Positions 46,359 to 54,688 of a stretch of DNA of 64,000 nt are shown piece by piece. The position numbers and the translations under genes were made by a program. Under the pieces are notes generated by a model that saw only the letters and a list, made by a program, of their open reading frames with translations, had not been told where the DNA came from and did not search any database. The stretch lies in NCBI RefSeq assembly GCF_014640255.1, contig NZ_BMGP01000005.1, forward strand, positions 170,880 through 234,879, written 5' to 3'. This DNA is from Subtercola lobariae (GTDB lineage: Bacteria; Actinomycetota; Actinomycetes; Actinomycetales; Microbacteriaceae). Numbering within the stretch: position 1 is the first letter of the stretch; each line of letters begins with the position of its first letter.

Positions 46359-48425
46359 GTGACCAGCGCGCCCACTGACCCGATGCTCGACCGTCTGATC
46401 GACGGTCGCTATCAGGTCGTGTCGCGCATTGCGCGCGGCGGAATGGCGACGGTCTACGTGGCGAACGATCTGCGGCTCGACCGCCGGGTGGCCATCAAGA
46501 TCATGCACGGGCACCTCGCCGACGACGAAGCCTTTCGCGAACGGTTCGTGCAAGAGGCTCGCTCGGCGGCACGGCTGGCGCACCCCAACGTGGTGAGCGT
46601 GTTCGACCAGGGCCAAGACGACGAGATGGCCTTCATGGTCATGGAGTATCTGCCCGGCATGACGCTGCGCGACCTGCTCAAAGACTACGGCCGGCTCACC
46701 ACCGAGCAGACGCTCGACATCATGGAGGCGGTGCTCGGCGGTCTCGCCGCTGCGCACAAGGCCGGCATCGTGCACCGCGATGTGAAACCCGAGAACGTGC
46801 TGCTGGCCGACGACGGGCGCATCAAGATCGGCGACTTCGGGCTGGCGCGTGCGGCGTCAGCGAACACGGCGACGGGGCAGGCGCTGCTCGGCACCATTGC
46901 GTACCTCTCCCCCGAACTGCTGACGCGCGGCGTAGCGGATGCCCGGAGCGACATATACGCGTCGGGAATCATGATGTATGAGATGCTCGTCGGCGAGCAG
47001 CCGTACAAGGGCGAGCAGCCGATGCAGATCGCTTTTCAGCACGCGAACGATACGGTGCCGGCGCCGAGCTTCGCTCATCCGTCGGTTCCGCCGGAGGTCG
47101 ACGCGATCGTCATCTGGGCTACGTCGCGCAACCCTGACGATCGGCCGCATGACGCTCGAGTCATGCTCGATGTTCTGTTGGAGGCCGAGACGACGGCCAC
47201 GGCATCCATTGCCGCAACGGCTGCGATGCTGCGCACCTCGGTGCTGCCGCCGCTCGGTGCGGCAGGTCGGCCCGGCGGGTTTGCGGGCGACCCGGCGGCT
47301 GCGGCGTATGACACCGCGTACGGTGAGGTCGAGACGGAGGTTCTTCGGGGCGCTCGAGTCGCTGCCGCCCCGGCGAAAGCTTCCGCGGCGGTTGCTGCGC
47401 CTCTCGTTTCGCCTGGTGTTCTCGACGAGACGACGGCCCACGCCTCGGTGATGCCCCCGCCCGTCAAGCCGTCTGCCCGGCCGCGTGACCCGGTAAATGC
47501 TCTCGCCGATCGCACCAAGCGGCGGCGCAAACGCGGCTGGTGGATTCTGGCGCTCGTTCTGGTGCTCGTCGCGGCCGGCGGTGGCGCGGGGTGGTACTTC
47601 AGCGCCGGGCCGGGCGGGCAGGTCACTGTGCCGACGGTTGCGGTCGGGTCGGCGCCGGCGGATGCTGTCGTCGCCGTCACTGCGCTCGGGTTGACGACGA
47701 CCGACGCCACCGCGAACTCGCCGACCGTGCCCGTGGGCGCTGTCATCGGTACCGATCCGTCTGGCGGGTCTTCGGTGCTCAATGGGTCGTCTGTTGCCAT
47801 CATCACGTCGATCGGGCCGGCGCAGTTGCCGGTACCGCCGCTCGTCGGGCTTTCTGAAGCGGCGGCGACACAAGCCGCGACTGACGCCCACTTCACGGTC
47901 GCGACTCCGTCGCAGACCCAGTTCTCGTCATCGGTCGACAAGGGCAACGTGATCGCGGCGCTCGGCACCGACGGCAACCCGTTGGGGCCGACCTACGCCG
48001 ACCAGCAGCCGGTGACATTCGTGGTGTCGCTCGGAGGCATTCCGGCCGTCGATGGAATGTCGGCCGACGCGGCGAATGCGGCGCTGGTCGCGGTGGGGCT
48101 GGTCTCCACTGTCGGCTCGACCGACTACAACGACACGGTCGCCGCCGGAGCGGTCATCTCGCACGAGGTGCCGGCCGACCCGGTGCACACCGGCGCGACC
48201 ATCACCCTGCACGTGTCGAACGGGCCCGAGCCGACCGTTCCCGACGTGACGGGTCAATCGTGGAGCAAAGCGAAGGCGGCCTTGCAGGCCGCAGGCTTCA
48301 CGCTCGCCTACAACCAGCTCGCCGACCTCGCGCCCGACGCCTTCAGCGTTCGCGCGACCGACCCCGTGGCTGGCACACGCCAGCCCGGCGGCACCAAAGT
48401 CACCGTCAGCTTCTCGGGCTTCTAG
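46359..48425 (+). CDS. pknL: PASTA-domain serine/threonine protein kinase (PknL)
   Basis: 688 aa, GTG start. Kinase domain about 17-280: glycine loop IARGGMATVY, Lys47 in VAIKIM, HRDVKPEN with catalytic Asp141, DFGLA at 159-163 and GTIAYLSPE. A disordered Ala-rich part leads to one membrane helix (about 395-415) after RTKRRRKRGWW. About four PASTA repeats (420-688), which sense peptidoglycan or lipid II, lie outside the cell. The neighbours Rv2175c-like (divergent) and aroG identify PknL. The M. tuberculosis protein lacks PASTA repeats, whereas corynebacterial PknL has them. Confidence 0.93.
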   Translation: MTSAPTDPMLDRLIDGRYQVVSRIARGGMATVYVANDLRLDRRVAIKIMHGHLADDEAFRERFVQEARSAARLAHPNVVSVFDQGQDDEMAFMVMEYLPGMTLRDLLKDYGRLTTEQTLDIMEAVLGGLAAAHKAGIVHRDVKPENVLLADDGRIKIGDFGLARAASANTATGQALLGTIAYLSPELLTRGVADARSDIYASGIMMYEMLVGEQPYKGEQPMQIAFQHANDTVPAPSFAHPSVPPEVDAIVIWATSRNPDDRPHDARVMLDVLLEAETTATASIAATAAMLRTSVLPPLGAAGRPGGFAGDPAAAAYDTAYGEVETEVLRGARVAAAPAKASAAVAAPLVSPGVLDETTAHASVMPPPVKPSARPRDPVNALADRTKRRRKRGWWILALVLVLVAAGGGAGWYFSAGPGGQVTVPTVAVGSAPADAVVAVTALGLTTTDATANSPTVPVGAVIGTDPSGGSSVLNGSSVAIITSIGPAQLPVPPLVGLSEAAATQAATDAHFTVATPSQTQFSSSVDKGNVIAALGTDGNPLGPTYADQQPVTFVVSLGGIPAVDGMSADAANAALVAVGLVSTVGSTDYNDTVAAGAVISHEVPADPVHTGATITLHVSNGPEPTVPDVTGQSWSKAKAALQAAGFTLAYNQLADLAPDAFSVRATDPVAGTRQPGGTKVTVSFSGF

Positions 48426-48501
48426 CCCTCACCCTTCTCGACCCACGTTCTCGACATAACCTCGCTCAGGGCATCCACTCGCAGCCTCGGCGACCGCCGG
48501 G

Positions 48502-48549
48502 GTTGCGCAAAAGCACCTCGAACCGTGCGGTGAGGTGCTTTCGCGCAAC
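48502..48549. terminator. Bidirectional hairpin between pknL and aroG, GCAAAAGC family
   Basis: The arms 48502-48519 and 48532-48549 pair at 17 of 18 positions. The first 17 bases, GTTGCGCAAAAGCACCT, match the hairpin at 29063 at 16 of 17, while the loops differ. It lies between converging genes, 77 nt after pknL and 51 nt after aroG, so a shared terminator is likely. Confidence 0.65.
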
Positions 48550-48599
48550 GTATGCGTTACGCCGAGATCGGGATGCCGCGGCGCGTGCTACATGGACGG

Positions 48600-49976
48600 C
48601 TAGAGGCGCGCGTTGCGGAGTTCTTCGGCGACCAGAAAGGCGAGCTCGAGCGACTGCATGTGGTTCAGGCGCGGGTCGCAGAGCGACTCGTAGCGGGTCT
48701 CGAGGGTGTGCTCGTCGATGTGCTCCGAGCCGCCGAGGCACTCAGTGACGTCGTCGCCGGTGAGCTCAACGTGAATGCCGCCCGGGTGGGTGCCCACCGC
48801 GCGGTGTGCCTCGAAGAAGCCCTTGACCTCGTCGACCACGTCGTCGAAACGACGGGTCTTGTAGCCGTTCGGGGTGGTGAGTCCGTTGCCATGCATGGGG
48901 TCGGTGACCCACAGGGGCGTTGCGTCGGAGTCTTGGATGGCTTCGAGCAGCGGCGGCAGGGCATCCCGAACCTTGCCGGCACCCATGCGCGTGATGAACG
49001 TCAGACGGCCGGGCTCGCGGTTGGGGTCGAGCTTGTCGATGAGGCGCAACATGTCGTCGGGCGTCGTCGAGGGGCCGAGCTTCACGCCGATGGGGTTGCG
49101 CACGCGCGACAAGAAGTCGACGTGAGCGCCGTCGAGGTCACGAGTACGCTCGCCGATCCACTGGAAGTGGCTCGACGTGTTGTACGGCGTGCCCGTGCGC
49201 GAGTCGATGCGGGTCATGGGGCGCTCGTAGTCGAACAGCAGCGCTTCGTGCGCGGTGTAGAACTCGGTGCGCTTCAGCGCCTCGAAGTCTGCGCCACAGG
49301 CGATCATGAAACGAATGGCGCGGTCGATCTCGCGGGCGAGGTCTTCGTAGCGCGCGTTGGCCGGGTTCGAGGTGAAACCCTTGTTCCACTGGTGAACTTC
49401 GCGGAGGTCGGCGAAGCCGCCCTGCGTGAACGCGCGGATCAGGTTCAGCGTCGAGGCCGAGGTGTGGTACCCGGCGACCAGGCGCGCGGGGTCTGCCGCA
49501 CGCGATTCGGGCGTGAAGTCGTAACCGTTCACGATGTCACCGCGGTAGGCGGGCAGCGTGACGCCGTTACGCGTTTCGGTGTCGCTCGAGCGTGGCTTCG
49601 CAAACTGCCCGGCCATGCGGCCCATCTTGATGACGGGCATCGACGCGCCGTAGGTCAGCACCACAGCCATCTGCAGCACCGTCTTGATGCGGTTGCGAAT
49701 CTGGTCGGCGGTGGCGCCGGCGTAGGTTTCGGCGCAGTCACCGCCCTGCAGCAGAAAGGCCTGACCCGAAGCAGCCTGCGCTAGGCGATCACGCAACGTG
49801 TCGACCTCGCCGGCGAAGACCAGCGGCGGCAAGACAGAAAGCTGTGCTGAGGCCGCCTCGACCGCGCCGCGGTCGGGCCACTGAGGCTGCTGCTTAGCCT
49901 CAAGAGTGCGCCAATAGTCCAGACCGTCAATCACAGAAGGCTCCGCCTCAATGACACGTTCGGTTAGATCTATCAC
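48600..49976 (-). CDS. aroG: 3-Deoxy-7-phosphoheptulonate synthase, class II
   Basis: 458 aa, GTG start. Plant/actinobacterial type II DAHP synthase features are clear: LQGGDCAETYAG, RMAGQFAKPRSSD, GDIVNGYDF, TDPMHGNG and GIHVELTGDDVTECLGG. It condenses phosphoenolpyruvate with erythrose 4-phosphate to begin aromatic amino acid synthesis. It is the only gene of the pathway here besides trpD and pabC. It is in the conserved position next to pknL. Confidence 0.96.
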   Translation of the reverse strand: MIDLTERVIEAEPSVIDGLDYWRTLEAKQQPQWPDRGAVEAASAQLSVLPPLVFAGEVDTLRDRLAQAASGQAFLLQGGDCAETYAGATADQIRNRIKTVLQMAVVLTYGASMPVIKMGRMAGQFAKPRSSDTETRNGVTLPAYRGDIVNGYDFTPESRAADPARLVAGYHTSASTLNLIRAFTQGGFADLREVHQWNKGFTSNPANARYEDLAREIDRAIRFMIACGADFEALKRTEFYTAHEALLFDYERPMTRIDSRTGTPYNTSSHFQWIGERTRDLDGAHVDFLSRVRNPIGVKLGPSTTPDDMLRLIDKLDPNREPGRLTFITRMGAGKVRDALPPLLEAIQDSDATPLWVTDPMHGNGLTTPNGYKTRRFDDVVDEVKGFFEAHRAVGTHPGGIHVELTGDDVTECLGGSEHIDEHTLETRYESLCDPRLNHMQSLELAFLVAEELRNARL

Positions 49977-50076
49977 AGCAACACTTTTTCTTAGGATCGA
50001 TTGTTTGATGGGTGGTTTGTGGTTCGAGCAGCGTTCAACGCCTGGGCCTTGACGCGTGCATCCGGTGCGAACCGAA

Positions 50077-50763
50077 TCAGCGTGCGACCTTCGCGCGCTT
50101 CTCTTTTACCGAAGTCGCATAGACGTCGGAGTATTCCTGCCCGCTGATGCGGTGCAGTTCGTACATGATCTCATCGGTGATCGAACGCAGCACGTATCGG
50201 TCAGATTCCATGCCTTCGAACCTAGAGAAATCTAGCGGCTCGCCGAAGACGATGCCAACCCGGCGAATTCTGATGGGCTGGCCCACACTCATCACCTTTT
50301 CGGTGTCGATCATGGCGACCGGGATGATCGGCACGCCGGCCTCGAGCGCCATTCTCGCGATTCCCGTGCGCCCTCGGTACATTTTGGCGTCGGGGCTGCG
50401 GGTTCCCTCGGGGTAGATGCCAAGCAGGTCGCCCTTACCGAGAACCTCGAGCCCGGTATTCAGCGACGCCTCTGACGCCTTGCCGCCCGAGCGGTCGATG
50501 GGCAACTGACCGGTGGCGTTGAAGAAGAGGCGTACGAGAGCGCCTTTGATGCCTTTGCCGGTGAAGTATTCGCTCTTCGCCAAGAATGCGATGCGGCGGT
50601 TCATCATGAGAGGCAGAAAAACCGAGTCGGCGAACGAGAGGTGATTGCTGGCCAGAATGGCCCCACCGGTTTTCGGAATGTTTTCGGCGCCACGAACCCA
50701 CGGCCGAAACAGGGTCTTTACAATCGGCCCCGCGACCAGGTACTTCATGAACCAATAAAACAT
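50077..50763 (-). CDS. plsC: 1-Acyl-sn-glycerol-3-phosphate acyltransferase family protein
   Basis: 228 aa. The acyltransferase motif NHLSFAD (H41, D46) and YPEGTRSPD (EGTR at 117-120) are intact, with IPVAMIDTEK later. It probably acylates lysophosphatidic acid to phosphatidic acid at the membrane. Rv2182c is in the same relative position in M. tuberculosis. The basic tail SVKEKRAKVAR is probably cytoplasmic. It follows the ROK kinase gene on the same strand after a short repeat array. Confidence 0.9.
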   Translation of the reverse strand: MFYWFMKYLVAGPIVKTLFRPWVRGAENIPKTGGAILASNHLSFADSVFLPLMMNRRIAFLAKSEYFTGKGIKGALVRLFFNATGQLPIDRSGGKASEASLNTGLEVLGKGDLLGIYPEGTRSPDAKMYRGRTGIARMALEAGVPIIPVAMIDTEKVMSVGQPIRIRRVGIVFGEPLDFSRFEGMESDRYVLRSITDEIMYELHRISGQEYSDVYATSVKEKRAKVAR

Positions 50764-50804
50764 CGTCGTCTTTCTACAGTCTTTCGATTGTAGTGGCGCC
50801 GGGA

Positions 50805-50861
50805 GGGTGCCGTTGCGCCAGGCGGGTGCCGTCGCGCCGGGCGGGTGCTGTTGCGCCGGGC
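50805..50861. repeat. Three tandem 19-bp units between the ROK kinase and plsC
   Basis: GGGTGCCGTTGCGCCAGGC (50805-50823) is followed by two near-copies (50824-50842 and 50843-50861), each with 2-3 changes. A partial unit precedes them. The 19-bp period does not keep a reading frame. The array lies just past the kinase stop and 42 nt upstream of plsC. Confidence 0.75.
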
Positions 50862-50864
50862 GGG

Positions 50865-51812
50865 TCAGATCGATTCGGCGTAAATGCGCGCCAGATCAGC
50901 GGCACCCACCACACCAGCATCGTTCACGAGCTCGGCGATGCGAAACTCAGGCTCGGGGTGAAAGCCGCGGGCCGGCAGCACGTCGAGGTAGGCCGCCCGA
51001 ATCGGGTCGAGCAGCAGGTCGCCGGCCTGCGCGACTCCCCCGCCGATGACGAAGAGTTGCGGGTCGAGCACGGCGCCGAGACTCGCCGAGGCCTGACCGA
51101 GCCAGTGCCCGAGGGTGCGCAGCGCCAGAAGGGCGCCAGGGTCGCCGGCCTGGATGAGGTCGCTGACGTCGAGTCCACTCAGCGTGCCCACGCGGGCCCG
51201 AACCTCGGCGAGGCCGATACCGATTCCGCCTGCATCGGCAAGCTCGTTCGCTGTTCGGAGCAGGGCGCGACCGGAGCCGTACTGCTCGATGCATCCTCTC
51301 GCCCCGCAGCCGCACGGCAGGCCGTCGGGTACGACTCGCATGTGGCCGAGCTCGGCCGCGGCGCCGAAGCCGCCTCGAAAGAGCTTGTCGCCCGAGACGA
51401 TGGCGCCGCCGACGCCCGTGCCGATGGTCAAGATGACCATGTCGCTCACGAGACGACCGGCGCCGAATCTGAACTCGGCCCAGCCTGCGGCGTTCGCGTC
51501 GTTCTCGATGATGATGTGCTTGCCGAGGCGCCGCTCGAGCTTCTCGCGAAAGGGTTCGTTACGCCAGTTGATGTTGGGCGCGTAATACACGATCGACTGC
51601 GACGCGTCGATGAACCCTGCTGCGGCGACGCCCACCGCGGTGACGTCGGTGCCTTCAGAGAGTCGTTCGACCATCGCCACAACGGCGTCTTCGATGAGCT
51701 GCGGATTGCTGGCGGTGGTCGGCTGACGATCTGCGCGAAGAATATTGCCCAGCTCATCAACGAGCGCGCCCGCGATTTTGGTTCCGCCAATGTCTATTCC
51801 GATGGCATGCAC
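50865..51812 (-). CDS. glk: ROK-family glucokinase
   Basis: 315 aa, GTG start. Phosphate-binding loop GIDIGGTKIAGALVD, active-site ENDANAAGWAE, GTGVGGAIVSG and the ROK zinc motif CGCGARGCIEQ are all intact, so it is a kinase rather than a ROK repressor (there is no N-terminal helix-turn-helix). It most likely phosphorylates glucose with ATP or polyphosphate. The substrate is inferred from family similarity. It is divergent from fadD. Confidence 0.9.
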   Translation of the reverse strand: MHAIGIDIGGTKIAGALVDELGNILRADRQPTTASNPQLIEDAVVAMVERLSEGTDVTAVGVAAAGFIDASQSIVYYAPNINWRNEPFREKLERRLGKHIIIENDANAAGWAEFRFGAGRLVSDMVILTIGTGVGGAIVSGDKLFRGGFGAAAELGHMRVVPDGLPCGCGARGCIEQYGSGRALLRTANELADAGGIGIGLAEVRARVGTLSGLDVSDLIQAGDPGALLALRTLGHWLGQASASLGAVLDPQLFVIGGGVAQAGDLLLDPIRAAYLDVLPARGFHPEPEFRIAELVNDAGVVGAADLARIYAESI

Positions 51813-51931
51813 AATTCATCATCTCTCACCGCGCCCGCCGCGTCGAATTCGGTTCAGGATGCCCGTGCAGCCGTACCCCGTCAGACCCCCCGAGTAGACT
51901 GAGGGCTGCTTTTCGAATTGAAGGAGTTGCC

Positions 51932-53755
51932 GTGGATGAGTTCGTCACCCCTGCCGTTGTAGAGGCTGATCCCGAGGCAAACGCGACCGATCTGCTCATC
52001 AAACGGGTCGCTTTGACACCCAACGAGCCGCTCTTCGCCCTGCCCTCTGGCGGCGGCTGGAACGACGTGAGCGCTGCCGAGTTTCTCGCCGAGGTGCGGG
52101 CGCTGGCCAAGGGATTCATTGCCGCAGGCATCGAGCCCGGCGACAAGATCGGTCTGATGTGCCGCACCCGCTACGAGTGGACCCTGATCGACTTCGCCAC
52201 CTGGTTCGCGGGCGCCGTGCTCGTGCCGGTCTACGAGACCTCCTCTCCTTCACAGGTGCAGTGGGCGCTCAGCGATTCACAGGCCACCGCGGTCCTTCTC
52301 GAGACCCCCGACCACTTCGCCCGGTTCGACGAGGCGCACCCCGACCTGCCCCTCATTACGAAGGTCTGGCAGATCGAAAACGGCGACCTCAACAAGCTGG
52401 TCGCGGCCGGTGTCGCTGTCTCCGACGAAGAGGTCGAGCGTCGTCGTTCGCTCGCCAAGGGTTCAGACCTCGCGACGCTGATCTACACGTCGGGCACCAT
52501 GGGCCGGCCGAAGGGCTGCATTCTCACGCACTCGAACTTCGTGGAGCTCTCGCGCAATGCCGCTGTGAAACTCGCCGATGTCGTGCACCCGGGCGCATCC
52601 ACTCTGCTGTTCATTACGACCGCGCACGTTTTCGCTCGGTTCATTGCGATCATCTGCGTGCACGCTGGTGTCAAGGTGGGGCACCAGGCCGACACGAAGC
52701 AACTCCTGCCGGCGCTCGGCTCGTTTCGGCCGACGTTCTTGCTCGCCGTGCCGCGCGTGTTCGAAAAGGTCTACAACTCGTCGGAGCAAAAGGCCGAGGG
52801 CGATGGGCGCGGCAAGATCTTCCGGGCCGCCGCCGATGTGGCGATCGCGCACTCCGAGGCTCTGGATGCCGGGCACGTACCTCTGGGCCTGAAGCTGAAA
52901 TTCGCGCTGTACGACAGGCTCGTGTACTCGAAGCTGAGGGCCGCTCTCGGTGGGCGCACAAAGTATGCCGTTTCTGGATCAGCTCCGCTCGGCCACCGCC
53001 TCGGTCACTTCTACCGCAGCCTCGGCATCACCATTCTCGAAGGGTACGGCCTCACCGAGACCACCGCCCCCGCGACCGTGAACCTGGTCGGGCAATTCAA
53101 GATCGACACCGTCGGTCCGCCGTTGCCGGGAGTGGGCATCCGTATCGCCGAAGACGGCGAGATTCAGGTCTCGGGCATTAACGTTTTCGCCGGCTACTGG
53201 AACAACGAGAAGGCCACCGCTGAGGCGATGGACGGCGAGTGGTTCAAGACCGGCGACCTCGGTTCACTCGACGCCGACGGGTTCTTGACCATCACCGGGC
53301 GCAAGAAAGAGATCATCGTGACGGCCGGCGGCAAGAACGTGGCGCCCGCCGTACTCGAAGACCCGATTCGCGCGAACCCGCTGGTGGGGCAGATCGTGGT
53401 CGTCGGCGACCAGAAGCCGTTCATTTCGGCGCTCGTCACGCTCGACACCGAGATGCTGCCGGTATGGCTGGCGAACAACGGCGAGAAGGCTGATCTCACC
53501 CTCGAAGAGGCGTCGCAGAATCCGGCGGTGCTGGCCGAGATTCAGAAGGCGGTGGATGCCGCGAACAAGCTCGTCTCGCGCGCTGAGTCGATTCGCAAGT
53601 TCGTGGTGCTGCCGGTCGACCTGACCGAGGAATCGGGCCATCTGACGCCGAAGCTCACCATCAAGCGCGGCGTCATCGTGCGCCACTACGCCGACACCAT
53701 CGAGCGCATGTACACCTCGGCGCCCGCGACCGAGGCCATCTCGCTGCAGCACTAG
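51932..53755 (+). CDS. fadD: Long-chain fatty-acid--CoA ligase
   Basis: 607 aa, GTG start with AAGGAG upstream. AMP-binding signatures are LIYTSGTMGRPKGC, GYGLTETTAPATV, TGDLGSLDADGF and GRKKEIIVTAGGKNV. The closest well-known type is FadD15-like (Rv2187), which has the same position near the pknL-aroG-plsC region in mycobacteria. It activates fatty acids to acyl-CoA through an acyl-adenylate. Confidence 0.93.
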   Translation: MDEFVTPAVVEADPEANATDLLIKRVALTPNEPLFALPSGGGWNDVSAAEFLAEVRALAKGFIAAGIEPGDKIGLMCRTRYEWTLIDFATWFAGAVLVPVYETSSPSQVQWALSDSQATAVLLETPDHFARFDEAHPDLPLITKVWQIENGDLNKLVAAGVAVSDEEVERRRSLAKGSDLATLIYTSGTMGRPKGCILTHSNFVELSRNAAVKLADVVHPGASTLLFITTAHVFARFIAIICVHAGVKVGHQADTKQLLPALGSFRPTFLLAVPRVFEKVYNSSEQKAEGDGRGKIFRAAADVAIAHSEALDAGHVPLGLKLKFALYDRLVYSKLRAALGGRTKYAVSGSAPLGHRLGHFYRSLGITILEGYGLTETTAPATVNLVGQFKIDTVGPPLPGVGIRIAEDGEIQVSGINVFAGYWNNEKATAEAMDGEWFKTGDLGSLDADGFLTITGRKKEIIVTAGGKNVAPAVLEDPIRANPLVGQIVVVGDQKPFISALVTLDTEMLPVWLANNGEKADLTLEEASQNPAVLAEIQKAVDAANKLVSRAESIRKFVVLPVDLTEESGHLTPKLTIKRGVIVRHYADTIERMYTSAPATEAISLQH

Positions 53756-53831
53756 CGCGGCAGCCGGCCCGCGGGCCTCGCGTCTCGGGCCGCGCGTCCG
53801 CGGGCCTCGCGCTCCGGTCGCGCCCGCGCGC

Positions 53832-53883
53832 GTTTGACGCAAAAGCGCCCTATGGCGGGTCTTAGCGCGCTTTTGGGTCAAAC
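53832..53883. terminator. Bidirectional hairpin between fadD and def
   Basis: GTTTGACGCAAAAGCGC (53832-53848) pairs with 53867-53883 at 16 of 17 positions, with an 18-nt loop. It shares the central GCAAAAGC with the hairpins at 29063 and 48502 but differs outside it. It lies between the converging ends of fadD and def. Confidence 0.65.
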
Positions 53884-53914
53884 CGATGGTTTCGTTCGAC
53901 GAGCCGACAACGGG

Positions 53915-54025
53915 CTAAAACCAGTCCGACTCTCTGACTTGCGCGCTGAAGCTAGAGGGATTGCGCAGCAATCCGGCGACGCCAGCGCCGAGCGAGCTGT
54001 GCTCGATCGGGAACGCTAGAACCAC
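53915..54025 (-). CDS. Candidate 36-codon open frame after def, ending like Def
   Basis: It starts with a GTG inside the last codons of def (54025) after a GAGAG, and ends at TAG 53915-53917. The peptide is [20 protein letters not shown] followed by [16 protein letters not shown]. Its last eight residues QVRESDWF copy the Def ending QVRESEWF, because the def 3' end is repeated here (53914-53944 against 54015-54046, about 29 of 32 alike). The differences are E to D and a silent change in F, which suggests the copy has been kept as protein. It could equally be a chance remnant of duplication. Confidence 0.3.
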   Translation of the reverse strand: MVLAFPIEHSSLGAGVAGLLRNPSSFSAQVRESDWF

Positions 54026-54507
54026 TCCGACTCTCTGACTTGGCGCATCGCCTCACGGCGGGTGTCTTTCTCGAGGCGGTCGAGGTAGAGCAGGCCGTCG
54101 AGGTGGTCGACTTCGTGCTGCAAGGCCTGCGCGAGTACGCCGGTGCCCGAAACTTCTACCTCGTTGCCGTCAAGATCGAGGCCGACGGCACGCGCGAACG
54201 GGTACCGCTTCGTCTTGAACCAGAGCAGCGGAACCGAGAGGCAGCCCTCGTCGATGAACTCGGGCTCGCCTGAGAGCTCGACGATGCGCGGATTCAGCAG
54301 GTAGCCGAGCTCGCCGTCGACGTTGTAGCTGAAGGCGCGCAGGTTCACTCCGATTTGGGATGCGGCCACGCCCGCGCGGCCCGGTACCTGCACCGTCTCG
54401 AGCAGGTCGTCGACCAGCCCGCGAACACGGTCGTCGATGACGCCGATCTCGTCTGAAACGGTTTTCAACACGGGGTCGCCGAATATGCGAATCTCGCGCA
54501 CTGTCAT
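54016..54507 (-). CDS. def: Peptide deformylase
   Basis: 163 aa. The three deformylase motifs are present: [11 protein letters not shown] (motif 1, slightly divergent from GxGxAAxQ), EGCLSV (metal ligand C89) and QHEVDHLDG (metal ligands H131 and H135). It removes the formyl group from new proteins. The C-terminal QVRESEWF is repeated in a small frame just downstream. It is a single gene before the repeat element at 54610. Confidence 0.95.
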   Translation of the reverse strand: MTVREIRIFGDPVLKTVSDEIGVIDDRVRGLVDDLLETVQVPGRAGVAASQIGVNLRAFSYNVDGELGYLLNPRIVELSGEPEFIDEGCLSVPLLWFKTKRYPFARAVGLDLDGNEVEVSGTGVLAQALQHEVDHLDGLLYLDRLEKDTRREAMRQVRESEWF

Positions 54508-54609
54508 TGTGGAGTTCTCCTGAAGCGTGGGGCGTCAGTCGACGTTACCAGCCGCCAGCGGCTGCGCCCTCCGCCGCCGTACCGCCGTTCCGCCGAGGTG
54601 TGTCGTTGT

Positions 54610-54673
54610 GGTGAGCCCGTTATGTCGAGTTGAGGCCGCTATGACGGGCTCGATTCGACGTAGCAGGCTCACC
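54610..54673. repeat. Nested palindromic element, copy B (four TGAGCCCGNTA half-sites)
   Basis: Outer arms GGTGAGCC (54610-54617) and GGCTCACC (54666-54673) enclose two inner half-sites, giving forward, forward, reverse, reverse copies of a TGAGCCCGNTA-like word. It aligns without gaps to the element at 8475-8537 at about 47 of 63 positions. It lies between the def start and the pyc end, both on the minus strand. Confidence 0.7.
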
Positions 54674-54688
54674 TGCGCCGCATTGCGT

